This document shows positions 27,701 to 35,840 of a stretch of DNA of 64,000 bases, in pieces. Both the position numbers and the translations under genes were made by a program. Under the pieces are notes generated by a model. It searched no databases, was not told where the DNA came from, and saw only the letters and a list, made by a program, of their open reading frames with translations. The DNA is from Actinocorallia herbida (lineage in GTDB: Bacteria; Actinomycetota; Actinomycetes; Streptosporangiales; Streptosporangiaceae). Location: NCBI RefSeq assembly GCF_003751225.1, contig NZ_RJKE01000001.1, forward strand, positions 4,030,001 to 4,094,000, read 5' to 3'. Within the stretch, counting starts at the first letter, position 1; every line of letters starts with the position of its first letter.

Positions 27701-27790
27701 ACCGTGGACGTCCGCGAGTTCTGCGCGGATCTCGGGCTGGTCCCGGCGGAGCCGCCGCGGCTCATGTTCCCGATCCGCGTCGGGCGGTGA
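24746..27790 (+). CDS. SAV_2336-type protein with two vWA-like domains
   Basis: A 1014-residue partner of MoxR. The N-terminus (about 1-40, ELTADEIADILLL) matches SAV_2336 N-terminal-related proteins. A first vWA-like domain (about 165-330) contains FDLALVVDEGLSL in the MIDAS position, where DxSxS is replaced by DxxxS, and IVLVMTDAVGDRW at the fourth strand. A middle region (500-790) is low in recognisable motifs. A second vWA-like domain near the C-terminus (about 810-930) has VVLAVELSGP and ALVLIGDGLPHP and resembles the C-terminus of the protein at 32625-34046. Degenerate metal sites suggest protein-protein binding. GTG start with 4-bp overlap with MoxR. Confidence 0.8.
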
Positions 27791-27795
27791 CGTCA
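27788..27795. other. palindromic convergent stop codons
   Basis: TGACGTCA contains the TGA of the vWA gene (+) and, reversed, the TGA of the GAP1 gene (-), with 2 bp between. No hairpin terminator is evident between them, so transcripts of the two operons probably overlap. Confidence 0.6.
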
Positions 27796-29496
27796 GGCCC
27801 CGCCGCCGTCACGCTTCCAGAAGCCGCGCAGGCTCCCGTTGCCGCGGCCTCGCCGCCGCGCGCCGCCCGGCCCCCCTTGCCCCGGAGGGCCGCCTCCCGT
27901 CGGGGGCTGGCCGGGCTGCGACGCCAGGGCGCGCTTCATGGCCGGCGCGCCCTGCACCGCGTTGAGTATGCGTTGCGTGTGCTCGGCGAGCATGGCGCCC
28001 GGGTAGGCGGCCACGACCAGGCCGCGCAGCGCCTCGGCCTGGGTGCCGATCGCGCCGGGGTAGAGCAGGGCCACGGTTCCGGTGAGATGGTGATGGGCGT
28101 GCAGCGCCAGCCGGAAGGGTTCCGGAGTCCGGTCGGCCCCCTCCCGGATCAGGTCGAGGGCCATCGAGGCGATCTCAGGGTGGACCGGCTGCCGCGCCGC
28201 GGTCGCGACGAGTTCATACGGATCGAGCCCGCGCAGCCATTCCACGAGTTCGTAGATGCGCTTTCCCTGGACAGAGCCGTCCTCGTACGGCATCTCCAGG
28301 AGCCGGGCGAACAGGTCGCTCGACTTGGGGCGCGCCGCCTTCAGGGCCCGGGTCAGGCTCTTGGACGTCAGGCGCGGGCCGTAACCGACGCGCAGTACCA
28401 CCCTCAGGAGGTGCTCGCGCAGGTCGTCGGGGAGATCGTCGCGGCGGGCCAGCAGCGCGCCGTTCTTGATGATCTCGTGCGCCTGGTCGTGGTCGGGACG
28501 TCCGCCCGACTCCCAGAGCGCCTCCAGGTCGGCGAGATGCCGGCGCAGCGCGGCGTGGTGCTCCCTCCACAGCGCCTCGGCGCAGGCGGCCAGCAAGGTC
28601 TCGTACTTCGGCTGCGGGGCCTGGGGCGGACGTGGAGGCGGCGGCTGCGGTGGAGGGAAGCCGGGGTCGCGCCGGTCTGGCCGCTGCGCGCCGCGGGCGA
28701 CCCGCAGCGCCTCCGCCGGGTTGGCGTACGGGGAGGACGGGGCGAGGCTGTCGGCCAGCGCGGAGAGCAGGTCGGGAAGGTCGTGCGCCCGGTCGAGGAG
28801 GTCGAAGTACTCGCGGGCAGCCGGGGGGTCGGAGGGCGGCTCCACCGGCCCGTCCCACGCCAGCGAGTGGAAGTTCGCCCGAGCGTGGGGCGAGAAGGCG
28901 AGCCGGAAACGGTGGTCGCTGACGCTGTCGGCCCAGGTCGTCGCGCTGAACTTGGTGCGTGCGCCGTAGGGCAGCAGAGCCGCGACGGTGTCGAGGAAAC
29001 GCAGCCGCTCCGGGAAGGTGAGCTCCTCCGCGCCCGTCACGCAGACCTGTCGGCCGGTCAGCAGCAGAGCCGCCGTCGCCTTGGCGAACCCGGTGACGCG
29101 ATCGGCGATCCGCATCGGGTCGAGGACGGGGACGTCGACGACGACCGGATCCGTTCCGCGCAGCTCGCGGCCCGCCAGCGCCACGTACAGGTCCTCGTAG
29201 GAGACCGGCCGGGTGAGGTCGGCGTAGGCGATCGCGAAGTGCCGCGTGGCGGCGCCTTGCGGGGCGCCGTCGAGCTGGACGGACCCATCGGCGATGGTGA
29301 TCACCATCCGGGTCTTGGGGCCGGGGTAGAGCCAGCTCACCGCCGCCTGGGGGATCCTGCGATGGTGGCTGGTGGGGAACTCGTGGGGAATGTCCTCGAA
29401 GGTCGAGGGAGTGAGGGCTCCCCGGGCGCACCGCGTCACACGATGACCCGTGGTCCACAGGGCCCATTGGGCGGACAGCCGCAACGTCTCCGCCAT
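27793..29496 (-). CDS. GAP1-like (GTPase-associated protein 1), soluble paralogue
   Basis: A 567-residue GAP1 family protein from GTPase-centred conflict systems. The N-terminal domain (about 1-110) carries the FAIAYADLTRPVSYEDLY segment; the middle domain has LLLTGRQVCVTG and the highly conserved block LLPYGARTKFSATTWADSV shared with the next gene. A helical C-terminal region (from about 290) follows a Pro-rich linker. It ends in a Gly/Pro/Arg-rich tail without a membrane helix. It starts one base after the stop of the larger paralogue, so it is the last gene of a GTPase-GAP1-GAP1 operon. The biochemical role of GAP1 is unproven; it is presumed to sense or transmit GTPase state. Confidence 0.82.
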   Translation of the reverse strand: MAETLRLSAQWALWTTGHRVTRCARGALTPSTFEDIPHEFPTSHHRRIPQAAVSWLYPGPKTRMVITIADGSVQLDGAPQGAATRHFAIAYADLTRPVSYEDLYVALAGRELRGTDPVVVDVPVLDPMRIADRVTGFAKATAALLLTGRQVCVTGAEELTFPERLRFLDTVAALLPYGARTKFSATTWADSVSDHRFRLAFSPHARANFHSLAWDGPVEPPSDPPAAREYFDLLDRAHDLPDLLSALADSLAPSSPYANPAEALRVARGAQRPDRRDPGFPPPQPPPPRPPQAPQPKYETLLAACAEALWREHHAALRRHLADLEALWESGGRPDHDQAHEIIKNGALLARRDDLPDDLREHLLRVVLRVGYGPRLTSKSLTRALKAARPKSSDLFARLLEMPYEDGSVQGKRIYELVEWLRGLDPYELVATAARQPVHPEIASMALDLIREGADRTPEPFRLALHAHHHLTGTVALLYPGAIGTQAEALRGLVVAAYPGAMLAEHTQRILNAVQGAPAMKRALASQPGQPPTGGGPPGQGGPGGARRRGRGNGSLRGFWKRDGGGA

Positions 29497-29497
29497 T

Positions 29498-31681
29498 TCA
29501 GTCTCCGCCCAGATTGACCATGAAGATGGCGACCCTGGAAAGGATCACGAGGCCGACCAGACAGAACCCGACTCCCACCACGAGGCGGACGGCCGGGGCG
29601 CCGCCGCGGTGCCGCTCACGGTGCCGGGCCCGAGGCCGCCAGAACCGCTTCCGCCAGAACGGGCGGGGCGTCTTCGGCGGCACGCCGGGATCGGACGGGA
29701 GGATCTGTGTCACGGCGCCGCCCTGGCCGTCGTCGTCCGGGCCTCGCGGAGGTTCGGGGGCGTCCTGATCGTTCTGGCCGCCCTGGCCGCCCTGGCCGCC
29801 CTGGCCACTCTGGCCGTCCGTGCTCTCATCGGAAGGAGGCTCGTCGTCCAGGAGCCGCTCGATGCGGCGCTTCGTCTCCGCCTCCAGCCGTGCGCGCGCC
29901 ACAGGCTCCTCCACGAGGATCGTCCAGGGGGAGTAGCCCTTCAAGGTCCCGATCCGTTCGAGGGCGGCGAGCCTGAGCAGGGCCCGGTCGGGCTCCGCGT
30001 ACAGACCGGTCATCCGGTTGAGCGAACCGGCGCGTGGGGCGTCCCCGTACGCCAGCCTGAGGAGCTCGCGAAGGCGCGTGTACGCGGCCTCGTCGGCCGC
30101 CGCAGGCTTCCTCGGGTCGGGCGGGGGGCTCAGGTGGAAGATCGCCGCCGAGAGGAAGTAATGCCTCTCCAGCAGCTCGATGATCTCCCCCGGGACCTCC
30201 GGGCGGAGGGCGGAGAGGTCGCGTTCCAACCGGTCGATGATCCGCGCATTGATCTGCACGGCCTTCGGCCAGCGGGTGGCGAAGGCGATCAGGTCGGTGA
30301 GGGCCATGTTGGCGAAGGCGGTGCGCGCGGCCCCGGCCGGGAGCAGGTTCGCGACGATGAGATCGACGTCCTGCGTCTTCTCGCCCATCCGCAGCATCGC
30401 GGACAGGAGTTCCTCGCGGAGCCCTCCGGCCATGCCCGAGATCTCGTCGATGTGCTTCTCGGTCAGCGGCGAGAACACCGCGGCGAGGATCGCGTCGAGG
30501 ATCTGGGACCGCACGTGCGGGTCGGTCTTGTCCAGCGTGCCCTCCTGGAGGATCTGCGTCTCCCTGACCGACTCGACGGCGTCGTCGCGCTCGGTCCGGG
30601 TGGGCGAACGCGCCGCGAGACGCGTGATCTCCGTCAGCGCGTTGTCGATGCTCGGGCGGTTCCGGTTCCTGACCGCGACATTGAGCGCGGAGATCAGGAA
30701 CTGGAGGGTGGGCGCGGCCTCGGTGACCGGTGGACGCACCGCGGGATGCCCCTCGACGTCCACGACGGTCTGGGCCGGTTCCTTCGGCCGGTGCGCGTGC
30801 TGGAGGAGTTCGAGGGCCCGGGCGCCGTCCTGGAGCCGGAGCGGTTCGTTCACCCGGGTCAGCAGCTCGATGGGCTCGGCGGGGTCGTCGAACGAACGGA
30901 GCCAGTCGTGGTACTGCCGGGCGACGGGGTACTCGGCGGGCACCTCCGCGGGCTCGCCGAACAGGAGATTGTGGGCGCCGGAGCGCTTGTCGTGGGCGAA
31001 GGTCAGTCTGAGGCTGTGGTCGGAGACACTGGACGCCCAGGTCGCCGCCGAGTACCTGGTGCGCATGCCGTAGGGCAGGAGCGACGCCACCACGTCGAGG
31101 AACTTGAGGCGTTCGTCCAGCGGCACGTAGTCGCAGCCGTACACGACGACCTGCCGCCCGGTCAGCAGCAGGGCGGCCGCGCTGCGGGCCTGCGCGGTGA
31201 CGGCGGGCCCGATCAGCGCGGCGTTCATCGGCGCGAGCGAGCACCTTGCGGGATCGCGGTTCTCCGGCTGGTCGAGGCCCCGGATCCCGCGGTAGAACTC
31301 GGTGTAGGTGACGGGCCGGTCGGCGACATCGGCGTAGGGGAAGCAGAAGTAGCGGGTGTAGGCGAAGGCCCGGCCGAAGCCGTCGACCTGCCCTGGCGGC
31401 GCCGCCTCCTGGATGGCCATGCCGATACGGCCCTGTTCCTGTTCCCTGCCCGCCCAGCTCAGGACGATCTGGGGCAGATGTTCCGGTGTCCCGGTGCTGA
31501 ACCGGTGCAGGATCTCCGCGTAACCGTCGGCGTCGATGTCCCCGGTGCTGCAGGCGAGGATCTGGTAGTCGGTGCCGGGGCGCTTGCCGTGCAGGGCCCA
31601 CTGGCAGTCGAGTTCGACGGGGCGGGCTCCGTCGTTCACACGCCTGGTCCGGAATCTGCCGCCAATTTTCCGCCCAGCCAT
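29498..31681 (-). CDS. GAP1-like protein with C-terminal membrane anchor
   Basis: A 727-residue paralogue of the preceding protein. N-terminal domain contains FCFPYADVADRPVTYTEFY; the middle domain has LLLTGRQVVVYG and LLPYGMRTRYSAATWASSV; a long helical region spans about 290-620. A low-complexity acidic/Gly-Gln linker (GGQ repeats) leads to one membrane helix (GVGFCLVGLVILSRVAIFMV) at the extreme C-terminus, so the body is cytosolic and tail-anchored. The ATG at 31681 (MAGRKIGG) lies 46 bp inside the GTPase gene end, showing tight coupling. The membrane anchor is the main difference from the second paralogue. Confidence 0.84.
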   Translation of the reverse strand: MAGRKIGGRFRTRRVNDGARPVELDCQWALHGKRPGTDYQILACSTGDIDADGYAEILHRFSTGTPEHLPQIVLSWAGREQEQGRIGMAIQEAAPPGQVDGFGRAFAYTRYFCFPYADVADRPVTYTEFYRGIRGLDQPENRDPARCSLAPMNAALIGPAVTAQARSAAALLLTGRQVVVYGCDYVPLDERLKFLDVVASLLPYGMRTRYSAATWASSVSDHSLRLTFAHDKRSGAHNLLFGEPAEVPAEYPVARQYHDWLRSFDDPAEPIELLTRVNEPLRLQDGARALELLQHAHRPKEPAQTVVDVEGHPAVRPPVTEAAPTLQFLISALNVAVRNRNRPSIDNALTEITRLAARSPTRTERDDAVESVRETQILQEGTLDKTDPHVRSQILDAILAAVFSPLTEKHIDEISGMAGGLREELLSAMLRMGEKTQDVDLIVANLLPAGAARTAFANMALTDLIAFATRWPKAVQINARIIDRLERDLSALRPEVPGEIIELLERHYFLSAAIFHLSPPPDPRKPAAADEAAYTRLRELLRLAYGDAPRAGSLNRMTGLYAEPDRALLRLAALERIGTLKGYSPWTILVEEPVARARLEAETKRRIERLLDDEPPSDESTDGQSGQGGQGGQGGQNDQDAPEPPRGPDDDGQGGAVTQILPSDPGVPPKTPRPFWRKRFWRPRARHRERHRGGAPAVRLVVGVGFCLVGLVILSRVAIFMVNLGGD
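29774..29818 (-). repeat. 9-bp coding minisatellite (GGQ repeats)
   Basis: Five head-to-tail copies of a 9-bp unit (CTGGCCGCC on the + strand), three perfect, within the linker of the membrane-anchored GAP1 gene. They encode Gly-Gln-Gly repeats and could vary in copy number by slippage without breaking the frame. Confidence 0.7.
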
Positions 31682-32625
31682 ATCAGGGGCTCCATCACGT
31701 TGATCGGGCTGACCTTCCCGCGGATGACCGGTCGGGCATCGGCGGGGTCGGGGTTCGGCATGGTGTTCTGGTAGTCGTGTTCGTCGAAGAGGTTCGACGG
31801 GCCGGTGTAGAAGCCGATCGCCGAGGTGACGAAGAACTTGACCCGGTCCGGATGGAAGTTGGCCTTGATCTCGTTGATCATCTCCGCGCCGTACCCGTCG
31901 GCGGCGATGTCGCACAGCCGCTTGAAGAGCTTCTCCGCCTCGTGGTCGGCGACGCTGGGGAACCCGTGCCTGTCGTCGGGGTCGTAGGTGATGAGCCCAC
32001 TGCGCAGCGCGGTCTGCATCACCCGGACGGAGTCGAACTTCGTGACGCAGACCGCCATGTGGTGCGGCAGGTACCCGTTCACGAAGTCCGCCGGGTCGGT
32101 CCGCTGGTTGAGCTGCCCGATCACGCCGTGGAAGTACTCGAAGGCGTCTCCCCGGTCGTACTCCCGGATCGGGTCGAAGAGGAAGATGATGCCGCGGCTC
32201 TCGGCGAGGTCCTCGACCAGCGCGTCCTGCCCCCGCGACGGCACGTCCCTCGACAGGTAGAGCTCCCCGCTCACGTCGACGAGGTCCAGGCTGATCCTGA
32301 CGGTCCGGCTGCGGGCCTGCTTGCGGCCCCAGCCACCGACGCGCTCCACCGAATTGCCCTGCAGGATCCAGCTGTAGCGGTCGATGTTCTGGGTGGGGCT
32401 CGGGAAGGTCCTGACCTCGGCGATCATGGAGTTCGTCAGGCGCCGGAGCGCGCCGTCGGAGGCGGGGTCCCGCCCGAACAGACGCCAGGTGGAGGCGCCC
32501 GTCTTGCTGCTGAGCGCGAGTTTGAGCGCGGCGAGGAAGGTGGTCTTCCCGCTGCCGGGGGTGCCCCACATGGCGATCCGGCGCTGCGGGGCGTCCTCGC
32601 CCGGGGTCATCGGCGGCTCGCTCAT
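31636..32625 (-). CDS. P-loop GTPase of the GAP1-associated conflict system
   Basis: A 329-residue GTPase with P-loop GTPGSGKT at 21-28 (MWGTPGSGKTTFLAAL), a G3-like strand SLDLVDVSGELY in place of DxxG, and a base-recognition strand HMAVCVTKFDS where TKxD replaces NKxD. Family members operate as the switch in GTPase-GAP1 systems. The ATG at 32625 overlaps the stop of the vWA-like gene by one base (TGATG), and the 3' end overlaps the membrane-anchored GAP1 gene by 46 bp. This places it second in a four-gene operon. Cytosolic; likely recruited to the membrane by tail-anchored GAP1. Confidence 0.87.
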   Translation of the reverse strand: MSEPPMTPGEDAPQRRIAMWGTPGSGKTTFLAALKLALSSKTGASTWRLFGRDPASDGALRRLTNSMIAEVRTFPSPTQNIDRYSWILQGNSVERVGGWGRKQARSRTVRISLDLVDVSGELYLSRDVPSRGQDALVEDLAESRGIIFLFDPIREYDRGDAFEYFHGVIGQLNQRTDPADFVNGYLPHHMAVCVTKFDSVRVMQTALRSGLITYDPDDRHGFPSVADHEAEKLFKRLCDIAADGYGAEMINEIKANFHPDRVKFFVTSAIGFYTGPSNLFDEHDYQNTMPNPDPADARPVIRGKVSPINVMEPLIWLGGKLAADSGPGV

Positions 32626-34046
32626 CAGGGCACCTCGATCGGGAACGGGACCCGCAGGAGCGGGTCGGCGGTCAGTCCCAGGTCGGCGATGAGCGCTGCC
32701 ACGTCCACGGCCTCGGCGCTGTACGGGGTCCCGGACCCCAGCCGTCCCCACGCGGGTCCCGGCGAGCCGGACGTCTTGTCCAGCAGCGCCGCGAACCGCA
32801 TCCCCGGCCTGGCGTCCAGCGCGTCCGCGAGGTCCGACCAGTCGAGGCGGGACGGGCAGGGCAGCACCTCTTCGGCGTTGACCCGGGCGGGGTGCGGCGG
32901 TCTGGCGCCGACGAACAGCAGCGCGGTCAGATCGTGGAAGGGCTCCTCCGGCAGCCGCTCGTGGACCGTGTCGAGGACGCACTCGACCGCCGCCGCATGC
33001 GGGTAGCCCTGCTCGATCCCCGTGCGCTCCTCCAGCAGATGGAGCTGCTTGAGCGTCTGCTCGGGGGTCTTCCGCCAGGTCACGGGCTGCACCGGCACGT
33101 CGGAGTGGCGGCGGCGGTACTCGTGGGGGCGGTAGGAGATCAGCGAGGTCTCGGTGTTCGGGGCGTTGCGCACCTCGTGCAGGATCTGGGCGGTCCTGCG
33201 CAGCCGCTCGTCCACGTGCTCCTGCGGTCCGCTCATCTCCACGGCGCAGATGAGGTGCGCGGTCCGGCCGGCGAGGGAGGGCACGCGCATGGGCATGTCC
33301 TGCATCAGCGCGTCGAGGACGGGGCGGGTCCCGCCGGGGCTTCCCGGGAGCCCGTGGAAGCGGACCCTGCCCGGGCGCAGCAGTTCGGCCTCGAAGGTGT
33401 GCTCGCCCGAGGGGAGGATCCAGCTCTCCGCCGAGACCTCCTCGTACCTGTCGAAGCCGTCTCGGCTGACCACGACGAAGGCGGTCCCCTCCGCGGGGCT
33501 CTCCCGTGCGATCCGCACGGTGTGGAGGACCCGGGCCCCCTGCCGGGTGCCCTGGCGGAAGAGCTGGATGCCCGTCGGCTCCATGCCGCCGCTCTCGTCC
33601 GGGCGCAGGACCATCAGTTCGTAGACGCGGGTGAGGCGCTCCCGGGAGATCACGTCGCGGAGCACGTCGCCGGTGCGCAGACCGTGCCCGCCGATCAGCC
33701 GCGAGCGCGTGGCCGTGACCTCGCGCAGCCAGCGGAGGGCAGGGCCGGGCAGGGAGCCGTCAGGCGTGGACTGGACGCAGATGACCCCGATATCTGGCGA
33801 TAGTGCACCAAATCCCCCTGCATCTACGGCACTTCCCCAGGTGTCGGCGAGTTCCGCCATGAGTTCTGCCCAGGGAATGGTCGCCCGGTAGCGGCAGCGC
33901 GGGACCCCGGCGGGATTGCGCCAGATCTCGAAATGGGTGATTCCCTCGGTGGCGATGTCCGAGACGACGAGGCGTTGGTTGTCCGCGAGGTCGAGAATCG
34001 CGCCGGCGAGTGCCTCGTGTGTCAGGGACTCATCCGGTCGGGTCAA
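32625..34046 (-). CDS. vWA-like domain protein, first gene of GTPase-GAP1 operon
   Basis: A 473-residue protein of unassigned N-terminal half. The C-terminal part (from about 260) is a vWA-like domain with HLICAVEMSGPQ, a middle TSLISYRPHEY, and LLFVGARPPHP, followed by VLPCPSRLDWSDLADALDARPGMRFAALL. The same order (AVELSGP, DGLPHP, VLPCPERHDWQGVLTEIVEGRPGLRVGAV) ends the MoxR-linked protein at 24746-27790, so these domains are homologous. I chose the TTG at 34046 because AGGAGG lies upstream at proper distance; ATG codons at 34139 and 34160 lack such a site. Likely the adaptor that links the GTPase arm with the MoxR arm. Confidence 0.75.
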   Translation of the reverse strand: MTRPDESLTHEALAGAILDLADNQRLVVSDIATEGITHFEIWRNPAGVPRCRYRATIPWAELMAELADTWGSAVDAGGFGALSPDIGVICVQSTPDGSLPGPALRWLREVTATRSRLIGGHGLRTGDVLRDVISRERLTRVYELMVLRPDESGGMEPTGIQLFRQGTRQGARVLHTVRIARESPAEGTAFVVVSRDGFDRYEEVSAESWILPSGEHTFEAELLRPGRVRFHGLPGSPGGTRPVLDALMQDMPMRVPSLAGRTAHLICAVEMSGPQEHVDERLRRTAQILHEVRNAPNTETSLISYRPHEYRRRHSDVPVQPVTWRKTPEQTLKQLHLLEERTGIEQGYPHAAAVECVLDTVHERLPEEPFHDLTALLFVGARPPHPARVNAEEVLPCPSRLDWSDLADALDARPGMRFAALLDKTSGSPGPAWGRLGSGTPYSAEAVDVAALIADLGLTADPLLRVPFPIEVP

Positions 34047-34195
34047 CGACGCCCTCCTGTCACCCGGTTCGGGATATTCCCACAGGTATGGTAGATCAGC
34101 ATAGGGGCTGGAAGGCAAGTGGCGCTCTCGGGGTTCCATGGAATTCGTGTTACGTTCCACAGATGTCCTTATCCGGCCAATGCTCGAATTTGATC

Positions 34196-34226
34196 TTGAT
34201 GTGCTGTCGCGGGAATCCCGATATTA
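34196..34226 (+). promoter_or_regulatory. candidate promoter of DUF4407 gene
   Basis: TTGATT (34196-34201), 19-nt spacer and TATTAT (34221-34226) lie about 64 bp before the DUF4407 ATG in an AT-rich stretch of the divergent intergenic region. The spacer is slightly long, so activation by another factor is possible. Confidence 0.4.
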
Positions 34227-34289
34227 TGCCTGAGCATGGTTTCCCGCCCTCCTGGGTCCGTGTTTCGGTGCCGTCTCGAAGAGGATTCG

Positions 34290-35828
34290 ATGGAGAACCG
34301 AGATTTCCTGATCAGACTCTCCGGTGCGCGGACCGAAATCTTGGCGCAATGTCCGGCCGAGCGGGCGAGATTCCAGGGCGTGGGTGGGGCGATCCTGACC
34401 ACGAGCGTCCTGGCCGGGCTGTCGATGGCGTTCGCGCTCACCACGGCGGTCGGGCTCTCCGTGGTCCTCGCCGTTCCCGCGGCCGTGCTCTGGGGCCTGG
34501 CAATTCTCAGTCTGGACAGATGGCTGGTCGCGTCCATTCCGGGATCGGGCCCGCGCCGCTTGCGCATCGCGCTTCCCCGGCTGCTGCTGGCGCTCCTGCT
34601 GGGATTTGTGATCTCCACCCCGCTGGTGCTGCAGATCTTCCATTCCGAGATCGATGCCCAGATCGTGGAGATCCAGCAGCGGGAGGCCGAGTCCTTCGCC
34701 AAGGTGCAGCAGGAGGGTGAGGTCGGCAAGGAGGTGGCGACATTGCGCGCCTCCGTCACGGAGTTGCAGTCCGTCATCGACTCCAACGGCGAGAAGGTCA
34801 GCGATCCGGCGCAGGATCCGAAGCTGAAGGCGCTGACCGCCGAGCTGGCCGAGCAGCAGGGGCTCAAGGACGACTATTACCGGGAGTGGCAGTGCCAGCT
34901 CTACGGCGGAGACGGGTGCGCCAAGCCGGGGAATGGTCCCCTCGCCGTCGACAGTAAAGCGAATTACGACAAGGCCAAAAATCGGGTGGACGATCTCACC
35001 ACCCAGATAGAGGACCGTAAGCAACAGCTCACCTCGACCGATGCGGAGGCCAGGGAATCCAGGCTCGCCGCCGCGAAGGAGGAACTCCCGGGCGTGCGGA
35101 ACCGGCTCGGCGTGGCTCTCGAGAGGCAGGCCGATCTACAGGAGGCGTTCGACGCGCAGAACCACGCGAACAACGGCCTGTTGATCAGGCTCCAGGCGCT
35201 CAACGAGGTCTCCGGCAAGGACGCGACCCTGAACGTCGCCCGCCTGCTGCTGTTCCTGCTCTTCCTCGTCATCGAGTGCCTGCCGGTCGCCGTCAAGCTC
35301 ATGCAGAAGGAGGGGAGCTACGAGAGGTTCGCCAGACTCGACGACGAGAAGAGGATACGGGAGGCGAGAAGCGCGCAGTCCGCTCCGGCGCGGGCGCCGG
35401 TCACCGGCGGCCCGCCCTCCGTGGCCCCGACGCGAGTACGGCGCGGAGGACGCGTCGCCGACGGCCCCGGGGCCGATCTGCTCGACCTCTGGGAACGGGG
35501 ACCGAGACACGAGTACGCGTCCGCGCCGACCGTCGTGCCCGTCGAGGACGCGCGGGAGACCGAGGTCGTCGACACCCAGGCCGACGGTGACCCGTGGCCG
35601 GAGTCCGAGCCGCGGCAGGACCGAGGGATCTGGGGGATCAGGGCGCGGCCGTCAGACCGGGAGGAGCAGGACGACGGGGAGGCGCGCGACCTATTCGCCG
35701 AGGAGGAGCTCGCCGCCACCGGAGACCGCAGGGCCGCGGACTCCGGCGGCCTGCGCGACGGGAAGGCCGAACGCCCTCCGCAGTCCGGCGGGCATCCGGT
35801 CTTCGAACTGTTCCCCGAAGATGAATAG
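34290..35828 (+). CDS. DUF4407 membrane protein with periplasmic/extracellular coiled coil
   Basis: A 512-residue DUF4407 protein. Membrane helices lie at about 31-53, 55-74, 96-117 and 310-330; between the third and fourth runs a roughly 190-residue charged helical/coiled-coil segment (two Cys flank YGGDG). The C-terminal 170 residues are acidic, disordered and cytosolic. DUF4407 proteins resemble sensors or scaffolds; the function is unknown. ATG at 34290 with GAGGA upstream is preferred over an earlier in-frame ATG. It is divergent from the GTPase-GAP1 operon and 12 bp before the kinase gene, so kinase and membrane protein likely form a signalling pair. Confidence 0.85.
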   Translation: MENRDFLIRLSGARTEILAQCPAERARFQGVGGAILTTSVLAGLSMAFALTTAVGLSVVLAVPAAVLWGLAILSLDRWLVASIPGSGPRRLRIALPRLLLALLLGFVISTPLVLQIFHSEIDAQIVEIQQREAESFAKVQQEGEVGKEVATLRASVTELQSVIDSNGEKVSDPAQDPKLKALTAELAEQQGLKDDYYREWQCQLYGGDGCAKPGNGPLAVDSKANYDKAKNRVDDLTTQIEDRKQQLTSTDAEARESRLAAAKEELPGVRNRLGVALERQADLQEAFDAQNHANNGLLIRLQALNEVSGKDATLNVARLLLFLLFLVIECLPVAVKLMQKEGSYERFARLDDEKRIREARSAQSAPARAPVTGGPPSVAPTRVRRGGRVADGPGADLLDLWERGPRHEYASAPTVVPVEDARETEVVDTQADGDPWPESEPRQDRGIWGIRARPSDREEQDDGEARDLFAEEELAATGDRRAADSGGLRDGKAERPPQSGGHPVFELFPEDE

Positions 35829-35840
35829 GGCACGGCCCGA

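Noticed and set aside
29774-29818. Repeat as a CRISPR or mobile-element trace
   Set aside because: Nine-base units inside a coding linker, no spacers.
31777-33006. 409-codon + strand frame opposite the GTPase gene
   Set aside because: Shadow of the GTPase and vWA-like genes, no motifs.
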